The translations under genes and the position numbers were made by a program. 37,896 bases of DNA from positions 1 to 37,896 of the forward strand of contig JAUHXA010000063.1 in NCBI GenBank assembly GCA_030427245.1. The letters run 5' to 3'. Each line of letters opens with the position of its first letter. Positions within the stretch are counted from its first letter, which is position 1. The notes under the pieces were generated by a model. The model ran no database searches, was not told the origin of the DNA, and worked only from the letters and a program-made list of their open reading frames with translations. Source of the stretch: Bacteroidia bacterium. Lineage in GTDB: Bacteria > Bacteroidota > Bacteroidia > Chitinophagales > UBA2359. Of the stretch, positions 9,105 to 17,932 are shown piece after piece.

Positions 9105-10112
9105 ATGAGCGATTCAATTTCTCCAACAGTAGATATAATAGAACTCAATGAACGCATCGAACGTGAAAGTGCATTCGTTGACATCCTTAATGCAGAATTG
9201 GGCAAGGTCATTGTTGGACAGAAATACATGCTAGAAAGACTACTTTTGGGACTACTTTCCAAAGGACACATTCTATTGGAAGGAGTACCTGGTTTGGCAA
9301 AAACATTGGCTATCAAAACACTATCACAAGCTGTACAAGCTGATTTTGCTCGAATCCAGTTCACTCCCGACTTGTTGCCTGCCGATTTGATTGGTACACT
9401 GATTTACAACCAAAAAGCACACGAATTTACGGTCAAAAAAGGGCCTGTTTTCTCCAATTTTATCCTGGCAGATGAAATCAACCGAGCACCAGGAAAGGTC
9501 CAAAGTGCTTTGCTTCAAGCGATGCAAGAACGTCAAATCACCATTGGCGATTCGACCTTTGATTTGGAAGAACCTTTTTTGGTGATGGCAACTCAAAACC
9601 CATTGGAGCAGGAAGGTACTTATCCCCTACCCGAAGCACAGCTTGACCGATTCATGCTAAAAGTGATTATCAGCTACCCTGAGTTTGAAGATGAACGACA
9701 CATCATGCGGATGAACATCAACCAAACTTTTGGGAAAGTGACTCCTGTACTGCGAAAAGAATCGCTTTTGAGAGCCAGAGAAGTTGTGCGTCAGGTCTAT
9801 ATGGACGAAAAAATCGAACGCTATATTTTGGACATCGTGTTTGCGACTCGTAACCCTGAGAAATACGGTTTGGCACACTTGAAGCCGCTTATTAGCTATG
9901 GCGGTTCTCCTCGTGCAAGTATCAACTTGGCTTTGGCCTGCAAATCTTATGCTTTTATCAAGCGTCGGGGTTATGTGATTCCAGAAGATGTTCGGGCGAT
10001 TTGTCACGATGTGATGCGTCACCGAATCGGCATCACCTACGAAGCCGAAGCCGAAAACATCACTTCTGAAAATATTATTGACGATATATTGAATAAGGTA
10101 GAAGTACCTTAG
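9105..10112 (+). CDS. MoxR-family AAA+ ATPase
   Basis: A 335-residue AAA+ ATPase of the MoxR group, cytoplasmic chaperone-like ATPases that help assemble or activate other proteins. Walker A is GVPGLAKT (residues 60-67), Walker B is ILADEINRAP (120-129), and the sensor region has ATQNPLEQEGTYPLPEAQ followed by LDRFML (about 164-192). The C-terminal lid domain is complete and includes YGGSPRASINLALACKSYA. MoxR genes usually sit in front of a DUF58 gene and von Willebrand-domain genes. Here the next element is a strong terminator and then marR, so this copy is alone. Family assignment is firm; the client is unknown. Confidence 0.93.
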   Translation: MSDSISPTVDIIELNERIERESAFVDILNAELGKVIVGQKYMLERLLLGLLSKGHILLEGVPGLAKTLAIKTLSQAVQADFARIQFTPDLLPADLIGTLIYNQKAHEFTVKKGPVFSNFILADEINRAPGKVQSALLQAMQERQITIGDSTFDLEEPFLVMATQNPLEQEGTYPLPEAQLDRFMLKVIISYPEFEDERHIMRMNINQTFGKVTPVLRKESLLRAREVVRQVYMDEKIERYILDIVFATRNPEKYGLAHLKPLISYGGSPRASINLALACKSYAFIKRRGYVIPEDVRAICHDVMRHRIGITYEAEAENITSENIIDDILNKVEVP

Positions 10113-10163
10113 GCATAATTTCAAATCTAAGCTATAAACTCAACATTATTTGGGTTTTCAAAT

Positions 10164-10214
10164 AAAAGGCTATTGAGGTTCATTATTTTAGAACTTCAAT
10201 AGCCTTTTTTTGTT
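10164..10214 (+). terminator. intrinsic terminator after moxR
   Basis: An 18-bp stem is formed by 10164-10181 (AAAAGGCTATTGAGGTTC) and 10191-10208 (GAACTTCAATAGCCTTTT) with one wobble pair and a 9-base loop. A run of T follows immediately. It separates moxR from the efflux cluster. Confidence 0.9.
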
Positions 10215-10281
10215 TTTCCCTCAACCTTTCACCTTTGCTCCTATCTTCTTTTTTTTATAAAATGTTAATTTCCTTTAAAAA

Positions 10282-10314
10282 TTAGTTGCACTAACAACTT
10301 TTTAGCTACTTTTG
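10282..10314 (+). promoter_or_regulatory. marR promoter overlapping a palindromic candidate operator
   Basis: The -33 element TTG (10286-10288) and the -7 element TACTTTTG (10307-10314) are 18 bp apart. Overlapping the -33 element are two palindromes, TTAGT-TGC-ACTAA (10282-10294) and AGTTG-N6-CAACT (10284-10299). MarR proteins usually bind such inverted repeats near their own promoters, so autorepression of the efflux cluster is likely. The sites are seen in the sequence; binding is inferred. Confidence 0.7.
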
Positions 10315-10344
10315 CATTGTAGAGTCAGATTATCAAAAAAGTAA

Positions 10345-10797
10345 ATGAACCAACTTCCAAATATAGACACCACACTTTTGCCTTGGATTAGTAAAACTGC
10401 CAAGATGATTCGTGTATTTATGAGAGAACATTTCAAAAAGAACAATTTTAATTTGACCACCGAACAATGGGTCTTATTGAAGAGATTACATCATAAAGAT
10501 GGTCAAGTCCAAAACGACTTATCACTCATAACAGAATGTAATAAAGCTTCATTATCAAGACTCATTAGCACAATGGAGAAAAAGAACTATGTGGCTCGAA
10601 TTCCAGATATGGAAGATAAAAGAGTCAATAGAATATTTTTGACGACCAAAGGCAAAAAAATTTTTGAAGCTACCTTTGAAGCGATGCACGAAGCCGTTGA
10701 TGAATTGCAGAGTGATATCAGCATCGAAGAAATAGTGACGGTCATTGAAGTATTGAAGAAATTACAGAAAACATTAAAACCTAACTTGAAACAATAG
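10345..10797 (+). CDS. MarR-family transcriptional regulator
   Basis: A 150-residue MarR-type regulator. A winged helix-turn-helix spans about residues 38-110 (LTTEQWVLLKRLHHKDGQVQ; ECNKASLSRLISTMEKKNYV; the wing is DMEDKRVNRIFLTTKGKK). Helices at both ends are those used for dimerisation in the family. It is the first gene of a cluster with a membrane-fusion protein (34 bp downstream) and an RND pump. It therefore probably controls export of small toxic compounds and releases DNA when a ligand binds. A palindrome over its promoter is the likely operator. Confidence 0.92.
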   Translation: MNQLPNIDTTLLPWISKTAKMIRVFMREHFKKNNFNLTTEQWVLLKRLHHKDGQVQNDLSLITECNKASLSRLISTMEKKNYVARIPDMEDKRVNRIFLTTKGKKIFEATFEAMHEAVDELQSDISIEEIVTVIEVLKKLQKTLKPNLKQ

Positions 10798-10831
10798 TTG
10801 CAGTGTAAACTATTGTTTAGAATATCTATAT

Positions 10832-11974
10832 ATGAATTTACGAACAATCATCACCTCTGTTTTAGCTGTTATCATCATTGCAGGAGCGGTTTTTATCAAT
10901 AAGAAACTGAGTAGCAGCAAAACAATTCCTAAGCCCAAACCTAAAAAAACGGTGACAATGGTGGTAGCCGAAACAGTCAAAAACGGCAGCACCCCCATTA
11001 GCATTACGACAAGCGGCAATTTGGCAGCCAAAGAAAAAATTGAGCTTTTTGCAGAGGTTCAAGGAGTTTTTGAAGATACAGGTCGAGATTTTTTGCCCGG
11101 TGAATATTACAAAAAAGGCGCATTACTCATTAAAATCAATGCAGACGAACACCGAGCAAATATGCGAGCGCAAAAAAGTACATTTTACAATCAGGTAGTG
11201 GGACTCCTCCCCGATTTGCGAATGGATTATCCCGAATCTTTTCCCAAGTGGGAAGCTTACGTTAGAGACTTCAATATAGACCGATTTGTGCCTCCTATCC
11301 CAACTCCTGTCAATGAGAAAGAAAAACTCTTTGTGGCAGGTAGAAATATCTTACCAACTTATTATAGCATCAAAAACATGGAGGAACGCCTCTCAAAGTA
11401 CAACATATATGCGCCTTTTTCAGGAACATTAACTGAGAACTTGGTGCGACATGGCGCATTGGTTCGTGCGGGTCAAAAATTGGGTGAATTTATCAATCCC
11501 AGTGTTTATGAATTGGAGGTATCTATCAATACGGGCTATGCCGATTTATTGAAGGTCGGTAAAACGGTTGATTTACACAATGTCGAAAAAACTAAAACTT
11601 GGAAGGGAAAAGTGACAAGGGTAAATAGTTTGGTTGATGAAGCGTCTCAAACGATTCCCGTTTTTATTCGAGTCAGTGGTAAGGGATTGAAGGAAGGTAT
11701 GTATCTGGAAGCTGAAGTGACTGCAAAGGAGGAGCAAAATACCTATGAGATTTCTCGAAAGCTACTATTTGACGAGAATAAGGTATTTGTAGTAGAAGAT
11801 AGTTTGTTGGCAGTGAAGGAGATTGACCCTGTGTTTTTCAAGCAGAGTACCGTGGTGATTCGAGGCTTAGAAAATGGCACACAGCTCTTGGGAAAGTCTG
11901 TTCCTGGAGCATATGATGGAATGAAGGTGACGATTTTGGACGATGAACGAAAAACGACTGACGGTGGACGATAG
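10832..11974 (+). CDS. RND efflux membrane-fusion (periplasmic adaptor) protein
   Basis: A 380-residue HlyD/AcrA-type adaptor. An uncleaved signal anchor (about residues 5-24) is followed by a biotinyl-lipoyl-like half (ISITTSGNLAAKEKIELFAEV ... PGEYYKKGALLIKI, about 56-106). The hairpin is short and contains a Pro-rich segment (FVPPIPTPVN). The second lipoyl half is IYAPFSGTLTENLVRHGALV plus RAGQKLGEF (about 190-220), followed by the beta-barrel region. The C-terminal region (about 310-380) carries the membrane-proximal fold. There is no lipobox, so it is anchored by its N-terminal helix. It bridges the inner-membrane RND pump encoded downstream and a TolC-like channel. The gene is 34 bp from marR and 253 bp from the pump. 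Confidence 0.88.
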   Translation: MNLRTIITSVLAVIIIAGAVFINKKLSSSKTIPKPKPKKTVTMVVAETVKNGSTPISITTSGNLAAKEKIELFAEVQGVFEDTGRDFLPGEYYKKGALLIKINADEHRANMRAQKSTFYNQVVGLLPDLRMDYPESFPKWEAYVRDFNIDRFVPPIPTPVNEKEKLFVAGRNILPTYYSIKNMEERLSKYNIYAPFSGTLTENLVRHGALVRAGQKLGEFINPSVYELEVSINTGYADLLKVGKTVDLHNVEKTKTWKGKVTRVNSLVDEASQTIPVFIRVSGKGLKEGMYLEAEVTAKEEQNTYEISRKLLFDENKVFVVEDSLLAVKEIDPVFFKQSTVVIRGLENGTQLLGKSVPGAYDGMKVTILDDERKTTDGGR

Positions 11975-11975
11975 A

Positions 11976-12128
11976 TGGAGTTGGTTGTTAAGGCTAAAAA
12001 ATCCAATATCAAACTTCAAAAATCACACATCGTATGTCTGCCCATTTGTAGGATGTATGATTGACGAGTAAGGATGTTTGATTTGTGATTTGAATATATT
12101 CGAGTTCTAACTACAACTATCAACTCCA
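11976..12128. repeat. 153-bp imperfect palindrome (MITE- or REP-like) between adaptor and pump genes
   Basis: The element begins one base after the adaptor stop codon. Its ends are perfect inverted repeats, TGGAGTTG at 11976-11983 and CAACTCCA at 12121-12128. The complementarity continues inward imperfectly (GTTGTTA with TAACTACAAC; AAATCACA at 12020-12027 with TGTGATTT at 12084-12091). It could be a decayed miniature element or an mRNA hairpin that lowers expression of the pump relative to the adaptor. No second copy was noticed in this window. Confidence 0.5.
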
Positions 12129-12134
12129 ACACAA

Positions 12135-12226
12135 ATATCAATCTAAACACAAAGAAACAAAGGCACGAAGTTTCACAAATGTGCTTGAACACATAAGCAC
12201 AATTATCAATCCGAACATAAAGAAAC
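12135..12226 (+). repeat. imperfect 24-bp direct repeats upstream of the RND pump
   Basis: ATATCAATCTAAACAC + AAAGAAAC at 12135-12158 recurs as TTATCAATCCGAACAT + AAAGAAAC at 12203-12226, directly before the pump start codon. A small inverted repeat, GTGCTT (12181-12186) with AAGCAC (12195-12200), lies between them. The function is unknown. Confidence 0.5.
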
Positions 12227-12227
12227 T

Positions 12228-15200
12228 ATGCGAAATATAATTGGTTATTTTATAAAATACCCCGTAGCAGTCAATGTGATGCTATTGGCAATTGCCCTAT
12301 TTGGATTAAGAGGAGTTTCGCAAATGAAATCCTCGTTTTTTCCACAAAGCCCTTCTACAATTATCACCATTTCGGTTGCTTATCCCGGCGCATCTCCCGA
12401 AGAAATAGAAGAAGGAGTGGTTCTGAAGATTGAAGACAATCTAAGAGGGCTAATCGGTATCGACCGTGTGACTTCCAAATCTTCCGAAAACAGCGCAACG
12501 ATTACGGTTGAAGCCTTTGAAGATGCAGATATTGACATCGTATTGGCGGATGTAAAAAATGCGGTGGACAGAGTGCCGAATTTTCCGACAGGCATGGAGC
12601 CTGCTGTGGTCGCCAAGCGTGAATCTATGGACGAAGCCATCAGTTTTACGGTCAGTGGCAAAAATGTTCCCCTCAAAACCCTCAAGCAAATCACCCGCAC
12701 GATTGAAGCCGACCTACGAGCGAAAGAAGGCATTTCGCAGTTGGAAGTGTCGGGTTTTCCAGAGGAAGAAATCGAAATTGCGGTACGGGAAAACGATTTG
12801 CGGGCTTACAATTTGACCTTTGAAGAAGTAGCAAGAGCCGTATCAAATGCCAACATTTTGACGACAGGTGGTAACATCAAAACCGAAACGGAAGAGTATT
12901 TGATTCGTGCCAATCACCGTTCCTATTATGGCGATGAATTGGACTATATAGTGGTTCGTTCTGACCCTTCGGGCAGGCGCATCTACCTAAAAGACATCGC
13001 TACGACTCGTGATAAATGGTCGGAAAGTCCTGACCGTTTGTATCACGATGGCAATACGGCTATTCAAATTCGGGTGTCAACGACCAACAATGAAGACCTT
13101 GTTTTTGCAGCCGAACAAGTGAACGAATACATCGAAAACTTCAATGCTCAAAACAACAATTTACAACTAAACGTCAATAGAGACGCTTCCATTACGATTG
13201 CACAACGAACACAATTGTTGATGGAAAATGGAGGAATCGGTATCTTGTTGGTACTGATTTTACTATCTCTATTTTTGAAGCCTACACTTGCTTTTTGGGT
13301 AGCTGCGGGATTGCCTGTTTCGTTTTTGGGGATGTTTATTTTTGCTCCAAGCTTCATCACCATCAATGTCGTTTCGCTTTTTGGGATGATTATCGTGATT
13401 GGGATTTTGGTGGATGATGGGATTGTGATTGGAGAGAATATTTTTTACCATTACGAGCTCGGCAAAACTCCGATTCAAGCCGCAATTGATGGCACGATGG
13501 AGGTGGTTGTTCCTATTATTTCGGCAATTCTCACCACGATTGTAGCCTTTTCGACCTTCTTTTTTGTAGAAGGACGTATAGGAACTTTTTTCAGTCAGGT
13601 AGCCATTGTGGTCTTGTTCACACTGGGCGTTTCGCTCATTGAAGCCTTGATTATTTTGCCTGCTCACATTGCCCATTCTCGTGCATTGAAGCGAAATTCT
13701 GAACCCTTTTTATTGAATAAGTATGCAGATAAATTCATGCTTTTTCTTCGAAATAAGATTTATGCTCCTGTACTTCGATTTTTCCTTCAAAACCAACTAC
13801 TCGGTTTTGCCATTCCTATAGCCTTGCTTATCATCACTTTGGGAGCGATGGGTGGTGGAATCATCAAGTTCACCTTCTTCCCTTCTGTGGCAAGTGACCG
13901 AGCTACGATTACGCTGCAAATGCCACAAGGAACAAGCGAAGCGATTACAGATTCTTTGATTTCAATCATTGAAGTCGAGGCTTGGAAAGTGAATGAAGAT
14001 TTTACGGCACGCCAAACAGGTAATTTACCTGTGATTGAAAATACCATTCGGCGTATCGGTCCAGGAACTTCAATTGCTACGCTTTCGCTCAACTTATTGC
14101 CAGGAGAATCTCGTGATTTTTCGGCGGTCGAAATCTCCAATGCAGTGGAAGAGGCGGTAGGTCCTATTCATGGTGTTGAAAGTTTGGAGTACAATTCTGG
14201 TAGCAATTTTAGGGGAAAACCTGTCTCGGTTTCTTTGGTCAGTAATGACATCAAAGAACTAAAAGGTGCAAAAGAAGCCTTGAAAGCAAGGATGGCAGAA
14301 ATGTCACAATTGAAAGATATTTCGGACAACGACCCTCTGGGTATCAAGGAGGTTAGGCTGAGTCTAAAAGACAATGCTTATGCGCTTGGTCTGACGCTAA
14401 ATGATGTAATGTCGCAGGTAAGAAGCGGATTTTTTGGGCGTTCGGTTCAGCGGTTTCAACGAGGAAGAGATGAGATTCGGGTGTGGGTTCGATACGACGA
14501 AAAAGAACGAAATTCTATCAAAAACTTGGACGATATGAGAATCGTCACTCCTTCGCAGAATCGTGTTCCGCTTTCCGAAATTGCAGATTATCAGATAGAA
14601 CGAGGGGAAGTGACCATCAATCACCTCAGCGGTAAGCGTGAGATTTTGGTAGAAGCCAATCTGAAAAACTTCAAAGACAGTGCGACCGAAATGTTGGCAG
14701 CTGTCCAAACGAACATCATGCCTGATATCCTTGCCCAATATCCAAATGTGACGGCATTGTATGAAGGACAAAATCGAGACGCAATGAAAACCACCAATTC
14801 TATGCGTGCCGTTTTGCCAGGTATTTTGTTTTTGATTTATGCCATTATCGCTTTCTCGTTTCGTTCTTACACCCAACCTTTATTGTTGTTTTTGATGATT
14901 CCATTTAGTTTGATTGGCGTGGCGTGGGGACACTACATTCATGGCTTCCCTATCAATATGCTTTCGATGTTGGGAATCATCGCTTTGATTGGGATTGTGG
15001 TGAATGATGGACTGGTGCTGATTGGGAAATTCAATGGTTTTTTGAGAGAAGGTTTGTCCTTTTGGGATGCGCTATATGAGGCGGGAAAGTCTCGTTTTCG
15101 GGCTATTTTGCTGACTTCCATTACCACGATTGCAGGTTTGGCTCCGCTTATTTTTGAGACGAGTCGACAAGCTCAATTTTTGATTCCGATGGCGATTTCG

Positions 15201-15386
15201 ATTGCCTATGGCATTTTTGTCGCTACTTTCCTGACACTCTTCATGTTGCCTTTGCTACTGTCGGTGAACAATACGATTAAGGTAGGCGGGTCTTGGCTTA
15301 CGACTGGTCAAAAGCCTGAAAGAAAGGATGTTGAAGCGGCGGTTATTGAGCAGAAGTCGGAGCAAGAAGAATTGGTAGAGTCATGA
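12228..15386 (+). CDS. RND-family efflux pump, inner-membrane permease
   Basis: A 1052-residue AcrB/HAE1-like permease of normal length with the usual twofold layout: TM1 (about 9-28), a large periplasmic domain, TM2-6 (about 335-480), TM7 (about 525-547), a second periplasmic domain and TM8-12 (about 860-1025). The proton-relay pair in TM4 is kept (GILVDDGIVIGEN, Asp396 and Asp397). The signature VAYPGASPEEIEEGV (about 50-64) is typical. With the upstream adaptor and a TolC-like protein downstream it should drive proton-coupled export of lipophilic compounds. The substrate cannot be read from the sequence. The gene follows a palindromic spacer, so expression may depend on read-through or on a second promoter. 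Confidence 0.95.
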   Translation: MRNIIGYFIKYPVAVNVMLLAIALFGLRGVSQMKSSFFPQSPSTIITISVAYPGASPEEIEEGVVLKIEDNLRGLIGIDRVTSKSSENSATITVEAFEDADIDIVLADVKNAVDRVPNFPTGMEPAVVAKRESMDEAISFTVSGKNVPLKTLKQITRTIEADLRAKEGISQLEVSGFPEEEIEIAVRENDLRAYNLTFEEVARAVSNANILTTGGNIKTETEEYLIRANHRSYYGDELDYIVVRSDPSGRRIYLKDIATTRDKWSESPDRLYHDGNTAIQIRVSTTNNEDLVFAAEQVNEYIENFNAQNNNLQLNVNRDASITIAQRTQLLMENGGIGILLVLILLSLFLKPTLAFWVAAGLPVSFLGMFIFAPSFITINVVSLFGMIIVIGILVDDGIVIGENIFYHYELGKTPIQAAIDGTMEVVVPIISAILTTIVAFSTFFFVEGRIGTFFSQVAIVVLFTLGVSLIEALIILPAHIAHSRALKRNSEPFLLNKYADKFMLFLRNKIYAPVLRFFLQNQLLGFAIPIALLIITLGAMGGGIIKFTFFPSVASDRATITLQMPQGTSEAITDSLISIIEVEAWKVNEDFTARQTGNLPVIENTIRRIGPGTSIATLSLNLLPGESRDFSAVEISNAVEEAVGPIHGVESLEYNSGSNFRGKPVSVSLVSNDIKELKGAKEALKARMAEMSQLKDISDNDPLGIKEVRLSLKDNAYALGLTLNDVMSQVRSGFFGRSVQRFQRGRDEIRVWVRYDEKERNSIKNLDDMRIVTPSQNRVPLSEIADYQIERGEVTINHLSGKREILVEANLKNFKDSATEMLAAVQTNIMPDILAQYPNVTALYEGQNRDAMKTTNSMRAVLPGILFLIYAIIAFSFRSYTQPLLLFLMIPFSLIGVAWGHYIHGFPINMLSMLGIIALIGIVVNDGLVLIGKFNGFLREGLSFWDALYEAGKSRFRAILLTSITTIAGLAPLIFETSRQAQFLIPMAISIAYGIFVATFLTLFMLPLLLSVNNTIKVGGSWLTTGQKPERKDVEAAVIEQKSEQEELVES

Positions 15387-15454
15387 GCAAGAGGACGTTA
15401 AAGGTCAGACTATTTAATAGTGCAAAATAGATAAAAGATGATTTATTTCAATAT

Positions 15455-16408
15455 TTATTTCAAACTTATAAACCATTCTATGATTTCCTCTTCATCAACA
15501 ATATTCCAACTGTGCGGATGTCTTTTTCCATCGGGATGATAGCCCTTATTTTGGGTAAGTATCAATTCTGCTTGTTTATTTCCGAGAATGTTTAATTCAT
15601 TTATCATTGCAGCTAAGTCAATGACATTCATTCCATAATAATCTTTTCGCCTTGTTTCCATCCACCAATCTACATCGGGTTCAGAATAAGCTCTAATAGC
15701 TATATTTTTGAAGGAAAGTAAATTTTTCCCACCATTGGCGGAATAGCAATAAGGAGAATAGTTGATGTATGCAGTGAGATTGTTATTTGGTGTTCCATCC
15801 AAATTGGACTCCAAATAAGCCGAGACCCATTTTCCTTCATTGGCTGCGCTTGCTTGGAAATTCAATTTTGCTGCCTTACTTGCTTCTTTATGGAAGCGCA
15901 CCATATCCAAAGGAGCATCACAAACGACGATGGCTTTTGGGGTGATTTGATGCTTTGAAGCAGAAGTTTGTGCAAATATTGGCAATTTCAGTGCTCTTGT
16001 TCCTGCCAAAGACATTCCACAAAACAGTAGATTGTTTTTGGGGATTGAATAATTGGAAAGTACTTCTTGAAGATAGCCTTCTATTTCTGCCATTTTTTCG
16101 GCTTCAAAGAAAAACTCCAATTGATTGTCGGTCGTAGCATAGAGTACTCCCAAGCCTTTTTCCAAAGCACAGTCTATTAACTCGTTGCTGTTGATGGTGT
16201 CTCGTCTGGCGTGTAGAAACACTACCAAACCCTTTGCAGTTTGGTTTTCAGGCAGCCAAAGTGTATAACCGCTGTTGATTTTGGCAATGGCAATATCGGG
16301 AGCCAAAACGATTTTTCCTGTTGAAGAAATTTCGTGATTGATTACTGTTTGACACAAAGCACTTGAAGTAAAGAAAAAAAGGCAAAGAATTAGATAGCAA
16401 GGTTTCAT
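15455..16408 (-). CDS. exported alpha/beta-hydrolase-like protein
   Basis: A 317-residue predicted periplasmic or secreted protein. The ATG at 16408 gives a clean signal peptide (MKPCYLILCLFFFTSSALCQ), whereas the longer frame starts with GTG and a polar extension. An alpha/beta-hydrolase pattern is visible: GLVVFLHARRD as an early strand and loop, GMSLAG as the nucleophile elbow (Ser133), CDAPLDMVRF, and a late HPDGKRHPHSW segment that could supply the catalytic His. The specific family and substrate are not recognised. It is on the opposite strand between the RND pump and TolC genes and is convergent with the pump. Confidence 0.65.
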   Translation of the reverse strand: MKPCYLILCLFFFTSSALCQTVINHEISSTGKIVLAPDIAIAKINSGYTLWLPENQTAKGLVVFLHARRDTINSNELIDCALEKGLGVLYATTDNQLEFFFEAEKMAEIEGYLQEVLSNYSIPKNNLLFCGMSLAGTRALKLPIFAQTSASKHQITPKAIVVCDAPLDMVRFHKEASKAAKLNFQASAANEGKWVSAYLESNLDGTPNNNLTAYINYSPYCYSANGGKNLLSFKNIAIRAYSEPDVDWWMETRRKDYYGMNVIDLAAMINELNILGNKQAELILTQNKGYHPDGKRHPHSWNIVDEEEIIEWFISLK

Positions 16409-16546
16409 ATTCAATGGAGTTTGTCTTTTTTTTGAATACACTTAATTCCTTGTTAGGTTTAAATATAATCACTTTTGGCGTTTTTGATTTAATTTTTTAA
16501 GCTATTACTTTCACCAAAACAACCAATTAGTTGCTAATCCAATAAG

Positions 16547-16583
16547 ACAATGAATCAATACAACAATAAAACAATGAATCAAT
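16547..16583 (+). repeat. duplicated start-codon context of the tolC-like gene
   Basis: ACAATGAATCAAT occurs twice, at 16547-16559 and 16571-16583, 24 bp apart and in frame. Two start codons with almost the same surroundings result. The phrase CAATAAAACAAT at 16564-16575 is also found in the moxR leader (9053-9064). Confidence 0.7.
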
Positions 16584-17902
16584 TCAGCAATATAATCATC
16601 CTCCTTTTATTTTTCCCTTTTGCTTTCCTGCAATCTCAAAATACAACTACGACTACCTTAACCCAAGCCGAAGCTGTTCAAAAAACGCTGGAAAACAATT
16701 ACGGAATCAAGGTGGCAAAAAACAACATCGAGATTGCGGAAAACAATACAAGCAAGCAAAACAATGGCTATTTGCCAACCGTCAATGCCAACGCAAGCAC
16801 CTCTACCAACTTGGGAGGTTCTACCCAAAAGTTTGGGACGGGTAATGAAAATCAAGTGAAAAATGCTTTTACTTGGGGTGCAAATGCTTCGGTAACGGCA
16901 AACTATACCTTGTACGACCAAACTCGGATGTATGGCTTGGAGCAATTGAAGGAGGTTTTGAATCTTTCGGAGCTACAACTGCGACAAACCATTGAAATGA
17001 ACTTGCTACAATTGTTGAGCAGTTATTACGAGATTGCTCGTTTGTCCGAAAATCTCACTTTGCAGGCTCAAACATTGGAGGTTTCCAAAAGCCGTTTGCA
17101 GCGTTCTCAGTATCAATTTGACTACGGTCAAGGAATCCGTCTGAATGTTTTGAATGCAGAAGTCGATGTGCAAAGAGATAGCATCAATTATTTGAATATT
17201 CAACAACAACTTGCCAATGCAAAACGCAATTTGCAGGTGGTGATGTCGACAACCGAAATGGATGATTTTGAAGTAGATACGGTGGTAACTTACCAAGCCA
17301 ACTTAGCTTTGCCTCAATTGATTGAAGATGCCCAATCAAATAATATTGAAGTCTTATTAGCAAACAAAAATATTTACATTTCCAACTACGATTTGCAGAT
17401 TATTGATGCACAGCGCAAACCTACTATTGGAGCAAGTGCAGGCTACAATTACAGTTTTCAAGACAATGCGGCAGAAGCGTTTATCACTTCTTCAACGAGC
17501 AGAGGCTGGACAGCAGGATTGAATCTTTCGTGGAATATTTTTGATGGTGGAGCAAGAAAGGTTAGGACGCAAAATACTAAGATTAGCATTGACAATCAAC
17601 AGATTCAAAAAGAACAATTACTGCAACAGTTGGAAATCAACATTACAAATGCGTGGGAAAGTTATCAAAATGCACTGTACATTTTGGAGGTCGAGCAAGC
17701 AAATTTGGCAACGAATCAAGTGAATTTTGATTATACGCAAGAACGTTTCAAAACAGGTCAGGTTTCGTCGGTGGAATTTCGACAGGCGCAGTTGAACTTA
17801 CTGAATGCTGCAACGAGCTTCAATCAAGCCAAATACAATGCGAAGGTGATTGAGTTGGAAATGACGCAGTTAGCGGGAGGATTGTTGGAGGTTGAGTTTT
17901 AG
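16550..17902 (+). CDS. TolC-family outer-membrane efflux protein
   Basis: A 450-residue outer-membrane channel subunit of the OEP/TolC family. The signal peptide follows the second of two in-frame ATGs (16574; MNQFSNIIILLLFFPFAFLQ). Two OEP repeats follow: LTQAEAVQKTLENNYGIKVAKNN opens the first, and NIEVLLANKNIYISNYDLQI with RKPTIGASAGYNYSF opens the second. Beta-strand segments (WGANASVTANYTLYD; WTAGLNLSWNIFDGG) and long coiled helices fit the alpha-barrel. It probably completes the tripartite exporter with the adaptor and RND pump, although an opposite-strand gene lies between them. The first ATG is annotated, but the second may be the true start. Confidence 0.9.
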   Translation: MNQYNNKTMNQFSNIIILLLFFPFAFLQSQNTTTTTLTQAEAVQKTLENNYGIKVAKNNIEIAENNTSKQNNGYLPTVNANASTSTNLGGSTQKFGTGNENQVKNAFTWGANASVTANYTLYDQTRMYGLEQLKEVLNLSELQLRQTIEMNLLQLLSSYYEIARLSENLTLQAQTLEVSKSRLQRSQYQFDYGQGIRLNVLNAEVDVQRDSINYLNIQQQLANAKRNLQVVMSTTEMDDFEVDTVVTYQANLALPQLIEDAQSNNIEVLLANKNIYISNYDLQIIDAQRKPTIGASAGYNYSFQDNAAEAFITSSTSRGWTAGLNLSWNIFDGGARKVRTQNTKISIDNQQIQKEQLLQQLEINITNAWESYQNALYILEVEQANLATNQVNFDYTQERFKTGQVSSVEFRQAQLNLLNAATSFNQAKYNAKVIELEMTQLAGGLLEVEF

Positions 17903-17932
17903 TTTGGCAAGTAATAGATGATTCGTTCTATC

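Noticed and set aside
12450-12816. Antisense and alternative-frame open frames inside the RND pump gene
   Set aside because: These are shadows of a long conserved gene and encode no recognisable domain.
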